Source of the DNA: Rachicladosporium sp. CCFEE 5018
Lineage: Eukaryota; Ascomycota; Dothideomycetes; Cladosporiales; Cladosporiaceae
Reading direction: 5' to 3'
DNA: 64,000 nt
NCBI GenBank assembly: GCA_002077045.2
Contig: KZ111187.1
Coordinates: forward strand, 62,001 to 126,000
Every line of letters starts with the position of its first letter. Within the stretch, counting starts at the first letter, position 1. Below are positions 43,607 to 53,138 of this stretch, piece by piece. The position numbers were made by a program, and so were the translations under genes. The notes under the pieces are model-generated. The model worked only from the letters and a program-made list of their open reading frames with translations. It did not search any database and had not been told where the DNA came from.

Positions 43607-43735
43607 TCACACGCCAGCAAGAGCATTGTCGCTGAAGGTGGCGTTGCACTCCGGCGATGCCAGCAACTCGACTTCGGGACAACCGAAGACTGCCTCAGGG
43701 ACCTCCGGAAGATCAGACTTGCGGAGCCAACGGCA
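43607..43735 (-). pseudogene. Extra terminal exon related to the metallopeptidase gene
   Basis: The minus strand reads RWLRKSDLPEVPEAVFGCPE and ends at a TGA at 43607. Its first part matches the last exon of the adjacent metallopeptidase gene (CGRKFDLPES; shared nucleotides tgatcttccggag), placed about 240 bp further downstream. It may be a duplicated last exon, a remnant of a tandem gene copy, or a true alternative last exon. A GTGAGC donor-like site sits at the end of the proximal exon (43889). Confidence 0.45.
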
Positions 43736-43887
43736 TGCGTGCACGTTCGATGAAAGCACAGCAATCGATCGTACCCCACGTTGCCGAGAGCTCAGTCTCT
43801 TCTTCGACGCACTGTGTCGTTGCAGGAATGTACCCGCTGGCCGATCTGTCAGGAAGTGTCCGGAGATGTGCTGGGAAGTTTGGGTGC

Positions 43888-44964
43888 TCACCTCTTGATT
43901 TGTCTACTCCTACGCCGTCTGCGAATGGCAACGTCCTCATACGCACTCTCCGGAAGATCAAACTTCCGACCACAGACTGCGAAGAATGTCAGTGTACTAG
44001 TCGACGCACTAGTGATGAGATCTATCATGTAGCGTATGGGAATTGTACCATGGTTATAGTATGCATTCCTAGTACCCGTCAGTTGCCGATCGCTGCAGAC
44101 ACCACCCTTCAGAGCGTTGGACTCACAAAGCGAAGTCGGAATACGAGTCGGCATTCATGAATGCTTTTTGGCCCTCGGGACCGGCAGCAAGGCGTGCGCA
44201 GTTGTCGGGATGATAGGCAACGTCTATGATGCGCCCTGACTGGATAGGTAGTACCTCCATCGTAAAGAGACATAGCGTGACAGGAAGGGTAGTCACTCAC
44301 GCGCGCTCGATGGAGCTTTCCCACCGACTTCATCAGAGTGCATGAATTCATGCAGTAAAGTCGAGGTAATAGAGTCCATGTGCCATGACATCTGGTCACC
44401 AAATTCGGTGCAATTCACTGCAGACGCCCTAGCAGTTTCTTCAAACAGCGCTGGGCAGACATTGAAACTATTAGCTCCAAGGAAGAAGCAAGCGGCAGCG
44501 CCGTTGGCGCAACAGCAACCCACGTCCTGATGCTCGTTCTTGAACTTGGCTGTCATCGGCTTGAGTGCCAGCGGCTCAGTATCCGCATCAATCAGCATCC
44601 CGAAGACGCCCTCGACATAGCTACGCCCGTAGAGCGGCGTATCGTAGAGAGATGAGTTGACCTCGCCCAGGAACATGGGGAAATAGCGGTTGAAAGTGTC
44701 GTCGTTGAGATCTCGAAGGGACGCAATAGCTGCCGCGAGCATCGGAGGCAGATCGGCGAACGCATCATGTATAGCCTGTCGCTCGTTGATGTCGGCATTA
44801 GTGCTCTCATTATAGCCGCGGTAGCTGAATTCGTTTGCTTGAGGTGAGGCCGGGTATGGCGAGGGTATCGCGGTCGGATATACTCGTGCACACTTTGCAG
44901 ATTCTGGTGAAGCCGAGACGAAGGCAGCCGCCAGGGCGAAGAAGAGGAAGCGTATGGGGAACAT
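43888..44964 (-). CDS. Secreted HExxH metallopeptidase (lysine-specific/M35-like), 4 exons with a 20-nt micro-exon
   Basis: Exons 44301-44964, 44127-44235, 44049-44068 and 43888-43976 (introns 65, 58 and 72 bp) give 293 residues. The Met at 44964 starts a signal peptide (MFPIRFLFFALAAAFVSA). The catalytic motif is TSTLLHEFMHSDEVGG (HExxH), followed across intron 1 by RRIIDVAYHPDNCARLAAGP and FMNADSYSDFAL; the Asp and Tyr of DVAY fit the third zinc ligand and the tyrosine of aspzincin-type sites. Cysteine-rich CCCANGAAACF and CGRKF imply disulfides, so an extracellular protein. The third exon is only 20 nt (LNAYYNH region) and is conserved in the decayed copy at 45802. An upstream ATG at 45117 would add a poly-Ser leader from a GAA repeat and is unlikely. 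Substrate unknown. Confidence 0.72.
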
Positions 44965-45052
44965 ACCGGCGTCGAACACAGGCGATTGGGGTTGTCGAAG
45001 TTGATAGCAATGGGGACAAGAGTCGGGAACTTCGGCATGCATTGGAGGATTT

Positions 45053-45084
45053 GAAGAAGAAGAAGAAGAAGAAAAAGAAGAAGA
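45053..45084. repeat. GAA/AAG microsatellite
   Basis: About 32 bp of near-perfect GAA units just upstream of the metallopeptidase start, on the plus strand. It reads as a poly-Ser run in the extended minus-strand frame. Confidence 0.85.
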
Positions 45085-45624
45085 CTTGACACTGCCTCTC
45101 CGCTTGCCTGGAGTCACTGTCTACGCATCAATCTTGCGGACTGCTCTGACAAGTAGCAAGATCCCCAATCGACGAGCTGGCAGTGGAGAGAACCACGATG
45201 TCCTCAAACCCAATTGGTCGACAAATCAACGGTCGCAGATCATCTCATAGACAGGTCTTGGTGTTGAGCCACCTCCGCCTCTAGACACATCTGAAACGTA
45301 AAAAGCACTCCTTGCTGTATCGTCGTCATGGCGAGCATGTTGTATTGGTGAACAGTGAAGAGCCAATTGCGATCTAGGCCCGTCTCCACATCCAGCCGAT
45401 GGCCTGCTTCCCGCCAGAGCATCTGTTCACATCTTCCCGTTGTATGCACAGGTCATTGCAGTGGACTGATCATTGCAATTCTTCCCGAACTGCTCTCATG
45501 GCTGCGGCGCACACAAGCCAGCGGCACATCCAACGCTGGCCGCCGAGCTGTAGCTCCTGCTCGATCGCAAATCAGTCTACGACCAGTTGCTCATGATGGA
45601 GATGTCTGAGGACGTATTTCGGGA

Positions 45625-45991
45625 CTAACTCGACCTGGAGAGTACTTTTAGCGCGGTCTCATCGAAATCCTCTTGCACGGGATCCGGAAAGTCGAATTTG
45701 CGGCCGCAGACTGTGAGTTCATGAAAGTTAGCTTTGTCTGGCCATGCGTTTGGTACGGAGAGGCAGAAGCTGCGTTGTCAGCCTCGCGGAGTTGGAGTTA
45801 CCCCTGGTATAGTACGCGTCGCTGGGACGTGTTAATGGTCGATCAGTGAACGCTCAGATCTTGCTCCAGGCTCTAGGACTTACCTCGCAAACCAAGTATA
45901 TTAATCGGCATTCATAAAAGCAGTGTGGTTTCTGGATCGGCGGCGAGACGTATACAATTCTTAGCGCCGTAGGTTGTGTCTGTGATAAGAC
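45625..45991 (-). pseudogene. Decayed tandem copy of the metallopeptidase gene (3' exons)
   Basis: Three exons in the same order and phases as the neighbouring gene: 45884-45991 (108 nt against 109), a 20-nt micro-exon at 45802-45821 (reading DAYYTR) and a last exon at 45625-45710 (VCGRKFDFPDPVQED, ending TAG). The first of these reads ITDTTYGAKNCIRLAADPE, then a one-base loss shifts the frame (TAFMNAD continues in another frame) and a TAA follows NAD. The HExxH-bearing 5' exon was not found upstream. Splice sites are still good (GTAAGT, GTAACT, CACAG), so decay is probably not old. Confidence 0.65.
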
Positions 45992-47992
45992 CTAATGCTG
46001 CAGTCGAACATATTGAATGTCGAAGATTGCGGAACGCCCGCAAGTCAAGGAACAAATGTGCGAAATGACAAAGACACAATCGATGTTGGAGGATGTCATG
46101 AATGCTGTCCCGGGCGCTCCTGTACTCATAGTCACCTTTTGTACTCACCTGTGGATTGCGGCGTCAACGGCATGAGAGCAATTGCACTGCAGACCTGGGC
46201 TTAAGCTAGTCATAAAACTTAAACGTATTCCAGAAGCTGGATTGTGCAGTGGTGCATGGGGTACGGTCAACGAAGGCGTAAGGCACAAGCAGGTTGATCG
46301 ATGTGTGCGCTGCGTGTTAAAGTCCGGATGGATCGCGGCCGAGCTGAGTGGGGATTGATGCTGACCATGCTAATCGACTCCATTGGGTCCCAAACAACAT
46401 GTGCCCCTGCCGTCGTCGCAAAAAGTCGCCACTCGAGTCCGGGTTCTTGTCGATCCCGTGTTCTTGTGGCCGATTAAGATACCACTACCCCACTGACTGC
46501 TAAAGGGACGCCCGGTCGATGCCAGGGTTACCATAATTGATGGTTTTCAGCTACTATCCCTTGGTGACTTCCTCCTGAGTGTCGTATATGAATTCTAGCA
46601 ATACCACTATCTGGTCAGCATCGATGGAAGCAGTTCATCAGTGGCAGAAGACGGTATCGGCGATGGTAGGCCAGAGCAGTCGTGATAGCAGCCATGCCGG
46701 ACGGGAGGTCGGCACGCGGAGACTGCGCTTCTCGAGGAAAGCGCTAAGATAGGCCATTGTCAGGCGGGGTGTGCAATGTTGCTGACCACCGTCGACAGAC
46801 TCGTTAGGCTCTATCGACTACGATGACGAAGTCATTGCTGGTTGCGGTCGCGAAAAGCGCAATCCGAATGCGAGATCTCGTACTTGTATGGGCTCGTCGC
46901 AAAAGCATTCAGTTGAGACGTTAGCAGAATTGGTATCGTGTTGGATACCTGGACGGCTCAGCGAGACTCATTGACAAGTCGCGAAACAAACATGTAGCTT
47001 CCGTCTGCTATTATGCAATCGCCATTCTCGGTGCACTGTAAGGTCTTCTACATTCCGTAGGCGCGACTTGTAGATGCTTCCAGCGACTCAGTAGCGTAGA
47101 CTAGGTATCGCTGATGCGAGTGAGACGTATCAGCGGTGTGAATCGCACTGCAGGACCTGTTTCGTGAGCTGGAGGCTGACAACGCAAACTTCCACACAAC
47201 ATCGCGGCAAAATGACCGGAGACTCGGAGCTTCATGGATCATTCGCTGACCACACTCGTGATACTGACTGTACCAGAGAGGTACAGTATCTCTGGGCAGT
47301 CATCGGCTTGCACAATCGCAAATCGAACCCGGATCTCGCACATTTGAGGCGCAAAAGGGAATATATGCCAGGCCCATACCTGGTTGTTCAGCGGTGAATG
47401 CGCGTAACGGTCAGCTAATTCCCTGTCTAGGCTAGCACTTCGGTCGTTTATATGCTATCGTTGCGGGTCTCGAGTGAGAGGATCAGCGTGTGACCTTAGG
47501 ATCGCTGGGTTATCACTCCTAAGTATCGCAGGGATCTAGTCTCTCAGATGTGTCCCCCAATGAGGCTGGACGCCGCGCCGGTCTTGCTGGGTGTTGTCCA
47601 TGATGGGTCAGCATTGGCAAGCGGTGTCGATGAGAGGCCTACATCGCGCTCGTCGCTCCGGAGTAACGAGCATGCTGCCGGTACCGGGGACTCGCACTCT
47701 TGCTTACGCACGCTCATTGAGAGCACACCTCAGTGATGTGGATGAAGTGATGACAAAGACGCAAGTGAGGTGACGATCCCGGAAGTGACGTCGAAACAAC
47801 TGCCATGAACTCCGAGCTCCTTCCATGATCATGGTATGACGACCCGAGATATCTCCTTCCTCATCCACGCACATTACAAATGCCAGAATAAGCTTGCACA
47901 GTTTCATAAGATAAGTATTGAGTCTCGATCTACCTTCCAAATACCAGTCCATCTCTGTTCTCAAGATCAAGCAAGTGATCGCAACGCTCAAC
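45992..47992. other. 2 kb without recognisable gene
   Basis: Short overlapping frames only. It could hold further metallopeptidase remnants near its left end and the promoter of the oxidoreductase gene at its right end. No tRNA, repeat or transposon was recognised. Confidence 0.5.
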
Positions 47993-49140
47993 ATGGTCTC
48001 CGAGTCTGTAGCCAAGAACGCTCCAACCAATGTTCCGAACAAGATGAAGGCTCTCATCTCTGTCGAAGGCAAGACAGCAGAGGTCAAAGAGACCGACGTG
48101 CCGAAGCCAGAGGAAAGCGAAATTCTCGTCAAGATCCATTATGTTGCTCAGGTACCGCGATGTTGTTCCTTCTCAGCCAATGCCTCCGCTGACCTCAATG
48201 CCAGAACCCCACTGACTGGAAAGCCATGGCCGGCGTACCTCCAGGCCGCATCATTGGTTGCGACTTTGCTGGCGAGGTAGCAGACACCAATGGCTCTCAC
48301 TGGCGTAACGGTCAGAGAGTCTCTGGGTTTGTGCAGGGCACCGCTGTTGAGCCAACTCGAGGAGTCTTCGCCGAGTACGCTGTTGTCGAGGCTTCGCTTG
48401 TATACGCCATCCCAGACAGCATCTCCTACGCCGATGCCTCCGTCATCCCTTTGCCGATCGCTACAGCCATCCAAGCAATGTTCCAGCGCCTCGCCATGCC
48501 CGAGCCAAGCAAAGCGGCAAAGTCATCGTTCCCCTTCCTCGTCAACGGAGGCACGAGTTCCGTCGGGCTGTACGCTGTGCAATTGGGCAAGCTGTCCGGC
48601 GCCTTCGTGATAGCCACAGGTTCAAAGAAGAACCATGAAACCCTCAAGTCCCTCGGTGCAGACGCTGTCGTAGACTACAACGATGCAGATTGGCCAGAGC
48701 AAGTCCGCAAACTTTCCCACGACAACCTGGAGCACGCCATGGACTGCATCGCCGAGAAGGGCACGCCCGAGTCCGTAGCCAAAGCCCTATCCCCCACGAA
48801 GGGCGGCCACATCGTCACGATCCTGCCCATCGGCGCTGTTCGCGAGGCTGTCACGAGTGTAAACTCAAAGGCGAAGATCGAGAGCACGATTGTATATACC
48901 GTCTTCGACCGCGCGCTACCTTACGGTAAGATCTTCGACAACGTGAAGGAGAAGACGCCTGAGGATAAGGCGGTTTGGGAGAAGTGGTGTAGTCTGTTGC
49001 CAGAACTGCTTCAGAGTGGCAAGGTGAAGCCGAATAAGGCTAGGGAGATGGGAGGGATTGACGATATTCTGAAGGGCTTCAAGGAGCAGCAGGAGGGAAA
49101 GGTTAGTGCTGAGAAGCTGGTTTACAAAATTGCAGCTTAA
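47993..49140 (+). CDS. MDR-family (zinc-type alcohol dehydrogenase-like / enoyl reductase) oxidoreductase, 2 exons
   Basis: Exons 47993-48151 and 48205-49140 (intron 53 bp) give 364 residues. Order: MKALISVEGKTAEVKETDVP, VAQNPTDWKAM across the splice, GCDFAGEV, then the cofactor-binding VNGGTSSVGLYAVQLGKLSG and ATGSKKNHETLKSLGADAVVDY. The arrangement matches fungal medium-chain reductases of the toxD/trans-enoyl-reductase type; no cysteine-rich structural zinc lobe is seen, so it is probably zinc-independent and NADPH-dependent. The MKAL Met at 48044 is an alternative start. Substrate unknown; the neighbourhood shows no polyketide or other biosynthetic gene cluster. Confidence 0.8.
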
Positions 49141-49307
49141 GTAGCCCCTTCAAGAAATGCACGACCTTGAGTCTTATCACCATATATGTGATCACTCCAT
49201 GTCCCGTCTTGCGTCTACTGGTCCCAGTGCCAAGACTCGGTAACTTCACTTCGCTCTCAGCTCACGTGCATCGTCCCAAACTCCCTTTATCACATGCTCA
49301 ACATGCC

Positions 49308-51062
49308 ATGATACATCCAGTGGTGCATCTCACCGCACGATGCCACTCTGGGAATGCCTTCAATGCAGCAGCAGCATTCAAAGCGACATTCCGCAACGCG
49401 TACAGTGTGGAATATGGATGTCAACAGCGCTCTCACGCCAGGGCACGGTATCACTCCGACAGTTCACGGTGTAAGATTGCAAGCTGGCCGCACACCATTG
49501 CCAATCGGCGACAGACAAGAGCGCTGCATAGCAGTCATGCCAGTATCCCTGAGCAAGCTTCATCGAATGCAGCTGGCGCAGCAGGCAAGGACGCCACGAA
49601 AGAGCGCTTCGACACGTATGAAGGCCTGCTCGGCGAAGATCATGACCAGCATGCTGGGTTGCAGGAAGGAGATGGCGATGAATCTTATATTCCGGACAGA
49701 GGCCCGAGAATCAGCAGGTCCATGCAACGAAAGACCACCTCAGCATCCGGTTGGGTACCCTACATGATGAACATTGTCAGGCGGTCAAAGGACCTTCAGC
49801 AAGACAGCAAGCGGGAGCCGAAAGCCATGGAGGAAGCGAAGCGGTGGCTGGCATATGTCCCGCTGATCGTGGATCCGCAGGAGAGCCCTTTGGGAGAGTC
49901 TCTGCCTGTGCCGTGGGCCCTGCGCTTCGAGGAGCGAAGAAATCTCACAGCGCCGCAGCTGCTGGATGAAGAGATCCGTCGCTTTGCTGCGTATATTTCA
50001 CTGACTGATGTTGAACGCAAGGCGCGAGAAAGGGTCCTCACGCACACGACAAACAGGCTAAAGCCCGTACTCAACGGTACAGGTGGCGGATACTTCATTT
50101 TCGGGTCGATGACGACAGGCACAGCTCTGCCGTTTTCGGATATCGACATCGGAGTGGGTAGGAACGGTGTACACACCGGTGGCGCCATGTATAGCCCGTT
50201 GCAGCGACTCTACAACGACATCGTCGCCGGGAACGACTACATGTGCACCGTCTTTCGCGGCGGCAAGTTTCCAATCATGACTGCGCAGCACGCCGAGAGT
50301 GGTGTCGATGTGCAGGTCATCGCTGGGGATGAGAATGCCAAGAAGATCAAGATGACTATTGAGTATCTGAACAGTGTCCCTAACGCGCGACCCCTGTACG
50401 CCGTTGTACGAACGATGCTGGGCATGCGTGGTTTCATCGACCCCTTTGTAGGCGGTATCAGCGCTTATGGTGCGATGCATATGCTCTTCGCCTCACTGCT
50501 GCAGCCTTCGACTACGTCGACCAATAGTCCTTCGGCAGCTTCGCAGCTCCAGCAATTCCTCTCCTTCTTCGCTACCTTTGACACCGAATGTCACGGCCTA
50601 GCCGTTCGACCTCCCGAGATATTCTCGAAGATCGATCCATTTCCGTCGACCGCCACGAACGGAAAACGCTTCACAATGGGAAGGACTACTCCGCGTGAAC
50701 GATTGGCCCGCACGTCGCCTCTGCAGCCTTACTTGCTATGTCTCGAGGACCCTGCGAAACCCGACAACGACTTAGGCGCACGAGTCACGGCTATCAGGCA
50801 CATACTGACAACGCTGCAAGCCTTGTCCGAGGATCTCACAGCCTCAATGGAAGCCTACGACGAAGCGCGCGCACAAGGTCAGCAGCCCGAAGGTAACTTC
50901 TCACTTCTGCTGCCGTTGGTAGGAAGATGTCACGAAGTGTACGCCGAGCGGAGGGCAAAGCTGGTAACGTACGAAATGAAGATGCAGGAGCGAGATCTCA
51001 TTGCGGGGCTGAGGATCTCGGAAGTGCCGATTCAAGGGAGTATCAAGAAGCATGTTGTATGA
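49308..51062 (+). CDS. Nucleotidyltransferase, mitochondrial poly(A) polymerase type
   Basis: Single exon, 584 residues. The first ~100 residues are rich in Arg, Ser, Ala and His with almost no acidic residues and include RQTRALHSS, a likely mitochondrial presequence and cleavage region. The catalytic domain has the polymerase-beta signature GGGYFIFGSMTTGTALPFSD with DIDIGV (two catalytic Asp) and a third Asp in SGVDVQVIAG. The PAP-associated part shows RPLYAVVRTMLGMRGF and GGISAYGAMHMLFASLL. This is the Trf4/mtPAP class that adds A or U tails to RNA. The position of the first in-frame ATG and the presequence favour mitochondrial action, which is inference. Upstream in-frame TTG at 49167 was not used. 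Confidence 0.8.
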   Translation: MIHPVVHLTARCHSGNAFNAAAAFKATFRNAYSVEYGCQQRSHARARYHSDSSRCKIASWPHTIANRRQTRALHSSHASIPEQASSNAAGAAGKDATKERFDTYEGLLGEDHDQHAGLQEGDGDESYIPDRGPRISRSMQRKTTSASGWVPYMMNIVRRSKDLQQDSKREPKAMEEAKRWLAYVPLIVDPQESPLGESLPVPWALRFEERRNLTAPQLLDEEIRRFAAYISLTDVERKARERVLTHTTNRLKPVLNGTGGGYFIFGSMTTGTALPFSDIDIGVGRNGVHTGGAMYSPLQRLYNDIVAGNDYMCTVFRGGKFPIMTAQHAESGVDVQVIAGDENAKKIKMTIEYLNSVPNARPLYAVVRTMLGMRGFIDPFVGGISAYGAMHMLFASLLQPSTTSTNSPSAASQLQQFLSFFATFDTECHGLAVRPPEIFSKIDPFPSTATNGKRFTMGRTTPRERLARTSPLQPYLLCLEDPAKPDNDLGARVTAIRHILTTLQALSEDLTASMEAYDEARAQGQQPEGNFSLLLPLVGRCHEVYAERRAKLVTYEMKMQERDLIAGLRISEVPIQGSIKKHVV

Positions 51063-51106
51063 TCATATATATACCCGACTGCATGTATGCATTGCCATCC
51101 AGACGC

Positions 51107-52643
51107 TCAATCCACTGTCTTTGGACTACTCCTCCCTCCACTGCCCTCGCCGTTACTATGCGGTATAGGTGTCGTATCCGCCTCCACCAGATCTTCCTCA
51201 CCATCCACATCCGTCTTCCGCCTCACATCCTCCTCCTCCGCCTCATCCCCTACAACAGTCCGACTCCCAGCCGCACTCCCCTCGCCCTCGCCCTCCTCCT
51301 CATCCCCCTCAACCCGCTGATACTGCCCTCCCTCTCCCTCGTCTCCCTGCTTCTTCTCCATGATAAACCCATCGATAACATAATACTGCACAATGTTCAT
51401 CGCCAGCGGAAACAAGAACATTGTGAACGCTATCTGCAGCCCCTCGTCGCCCTCTGTCCAACGCAGCGCCCAGTCTCCTACCCAGGGTAGCCAAGGGAGC
51501 GCGGCGAACAGGAACCAGACGAAAAGTTTCATGAAGATCAGGCCGGTGAAGTAGATGAGGAGTTGTTTGAGGTACCAGTAGAGCTTTGGGGGTTGGCCGT
51601 AGTGGCCGGACTTTATGCTTTCTGGCGGGGAGGCGAGGGGGGTGTAGGAGTAGAGGGAGTGGAAGAGTTTGAGGAGGATGTAGAGAACGGGGACGCCGAT
51701 GGTTGTCTGTGATGCGAGTGTCAGTATGAGTGAGGAAAGGGGGGCAGGGAAAGGGAGGACGTACGTCTATGCCCAAATTCAAAATGTAGAAGGAACACGG
51801 ATTAGGCTGTCCTCCAGCGGCATCTGTTGTCGCAGCTGCAGTCGCGGATTTGCTCCCAAGGTCACCAGCACCCAGCATACTCATGAAGAGGTTTATGACG
51901 TGCAGCAGCATGGAGCCGAGGACCTGCTTCGATGCATCAAAGAACCAGATCTTCCAGGGCCGCTTAGGACTTTCGCGAAAGCGCTTGTAGACCAGTGCCA
52001 GCAGGGCCATACCTCCGAGTGCGCCTTGCACAATCAAAGCGAAAGGCCCTAGGAGCTGACACTCCCCATTCCCATCCTGAGGCTGCTGATGATTGTCCGG
52101 GGTCCCTTTGATATCCTCTACTCCAATCACCGGCGTGGCGGTCGCAGGCGGACTAGCAGGCGCCGTGGCAATCCCAAACACCGCTCCCTCATCCTCCTCC
52201 GTCTTCGTCCCCTGTTCCACTGCCTCCTGCACCACCCCAACAATCTCCACCAAGCTAGTTTCGAACACCAACGTGCTCCCCGCAGGTATAGTCCTCATTC
52301 CTCTATTCCCGTACCCCAACTCCGGCGGTATCGTCAGCTCCCTCTCCTCGCCCGGACACATGTCCAGCAGCCCTTGGTCCCATCCTGCTATGACTTCGCC
52401 GGCGCCTAGGGTGAATTTGAAGGGCGAGCCGCGGTCGTAGGAGTTGTCGAATTCGGCGCCTGTGCTTTGGAGGCGGCCGCGGTAGTTGATCGAGAGCTTG
52501 TCGCCAGATTGGGAAGGCCGCGAGCAGGAGACGGGGTGCGTTGTGTTGATGCCTAGATCGGAGGGTGGGGAGGCGGAGGTGGGTACAGGGAGGTCGAAGA
52601 GGAGGGCGAGGAGGGGGAGGGGGAGTAGGGAGAGGGCCAGCAT
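51107..52643 (-). CDS. FKBP-type peptidyl-prolyl isomerase fused to STIMATE/TMEM110-like membrane protein, 2 exons
   Basis: Exons 51765-52643 and 51107-51706 (intron 58 bp) give 492 residues in one frame. The Met at 52643 starts a signal peptide (MLALSLLPLPLLALLFDLPV). An FKBP domain follows: DKLSINYRGRLQSTGAEFDN, FTLGAGEVIAGWDQGLLDMC, ELTIPPELGYGNRGM and AGSTLVFETSLVEIVGV. After an Ala/Thr/Pro-rich linker comes a multi-span membrane domain of the STIMATE (TMEM110) family: CQLLGPFALIVQGALGG, RPWKIWFFDASKQVLGSMLLHVINL, SFYILNLGID|TTIGVPVLY across the intron and IKSGHYGQPPKLYWYLKQ. The tail is very acidic. No Met lies between the two halves that could start the membrane domain intact. FKBP2-like enzymes work in the ER lumen; STIMATE acts at ER-plasma membrane junctions. 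The fusion could also be two genes with an unrecognised boundary. Confidence 0.68.
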
Positions 52644-53138
52644 TGCAGACGGTGACTGTGGGATGGTCGACGTTCGATGCGGAGGGGTGTTAGGGTATAT
52701 CGCAGTTGTTCGGACTATGAATACGGCTAGGCGCAGCTTCTTGCTGACTACTGCGGCGGAGTCGTGGGCGATGCGCCTGCGGGCTAAGAATACTTCATCG
52801 TGATGAACGCGGTGATGTTGAACCACACTACAAGAAGCGCACAAGGCGTGAGATGAAAGAGCGATGATGTCCCCGCGGGATGGAGTAGTTGTGTCAAAGT
52901 CCGGTACTGGTAAAAGTCACGCAGCGCGTGCTGTCACATGGTGGCGTCAGTCATTCGGCAGTCCTCCACATGCGTGGCAGCACGAAACATGGTCATTGTC
53001 TGCTGAGTACAAAGAAACTAGCTACTATGCGTACCTGGTAGTGGTACTATCCCTACAAGTGCCTGTTGATGACTACTTGACATATCATCTGTCGTACATC
53101 GCCGGATCTTCAAGGTAAGGTGGCTACCGATGAGTACA
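52644..53138. other. Intergenic region
   Basis: About 0.5 kb between the start of the FKBP-STIMATE gene and the end of the helicase gene. In-frame codons continue upstream of 52643 to 52844 but lack a signal-peptide start. No other feature. Confidence 0.5.

Noticed and set aside
49167..49307. Longer N-terminus of the poly(A) polymerase from a TTG
   Set aside because: TTG starts are not expected here and the ATG at 49308 gives a proper presequence.
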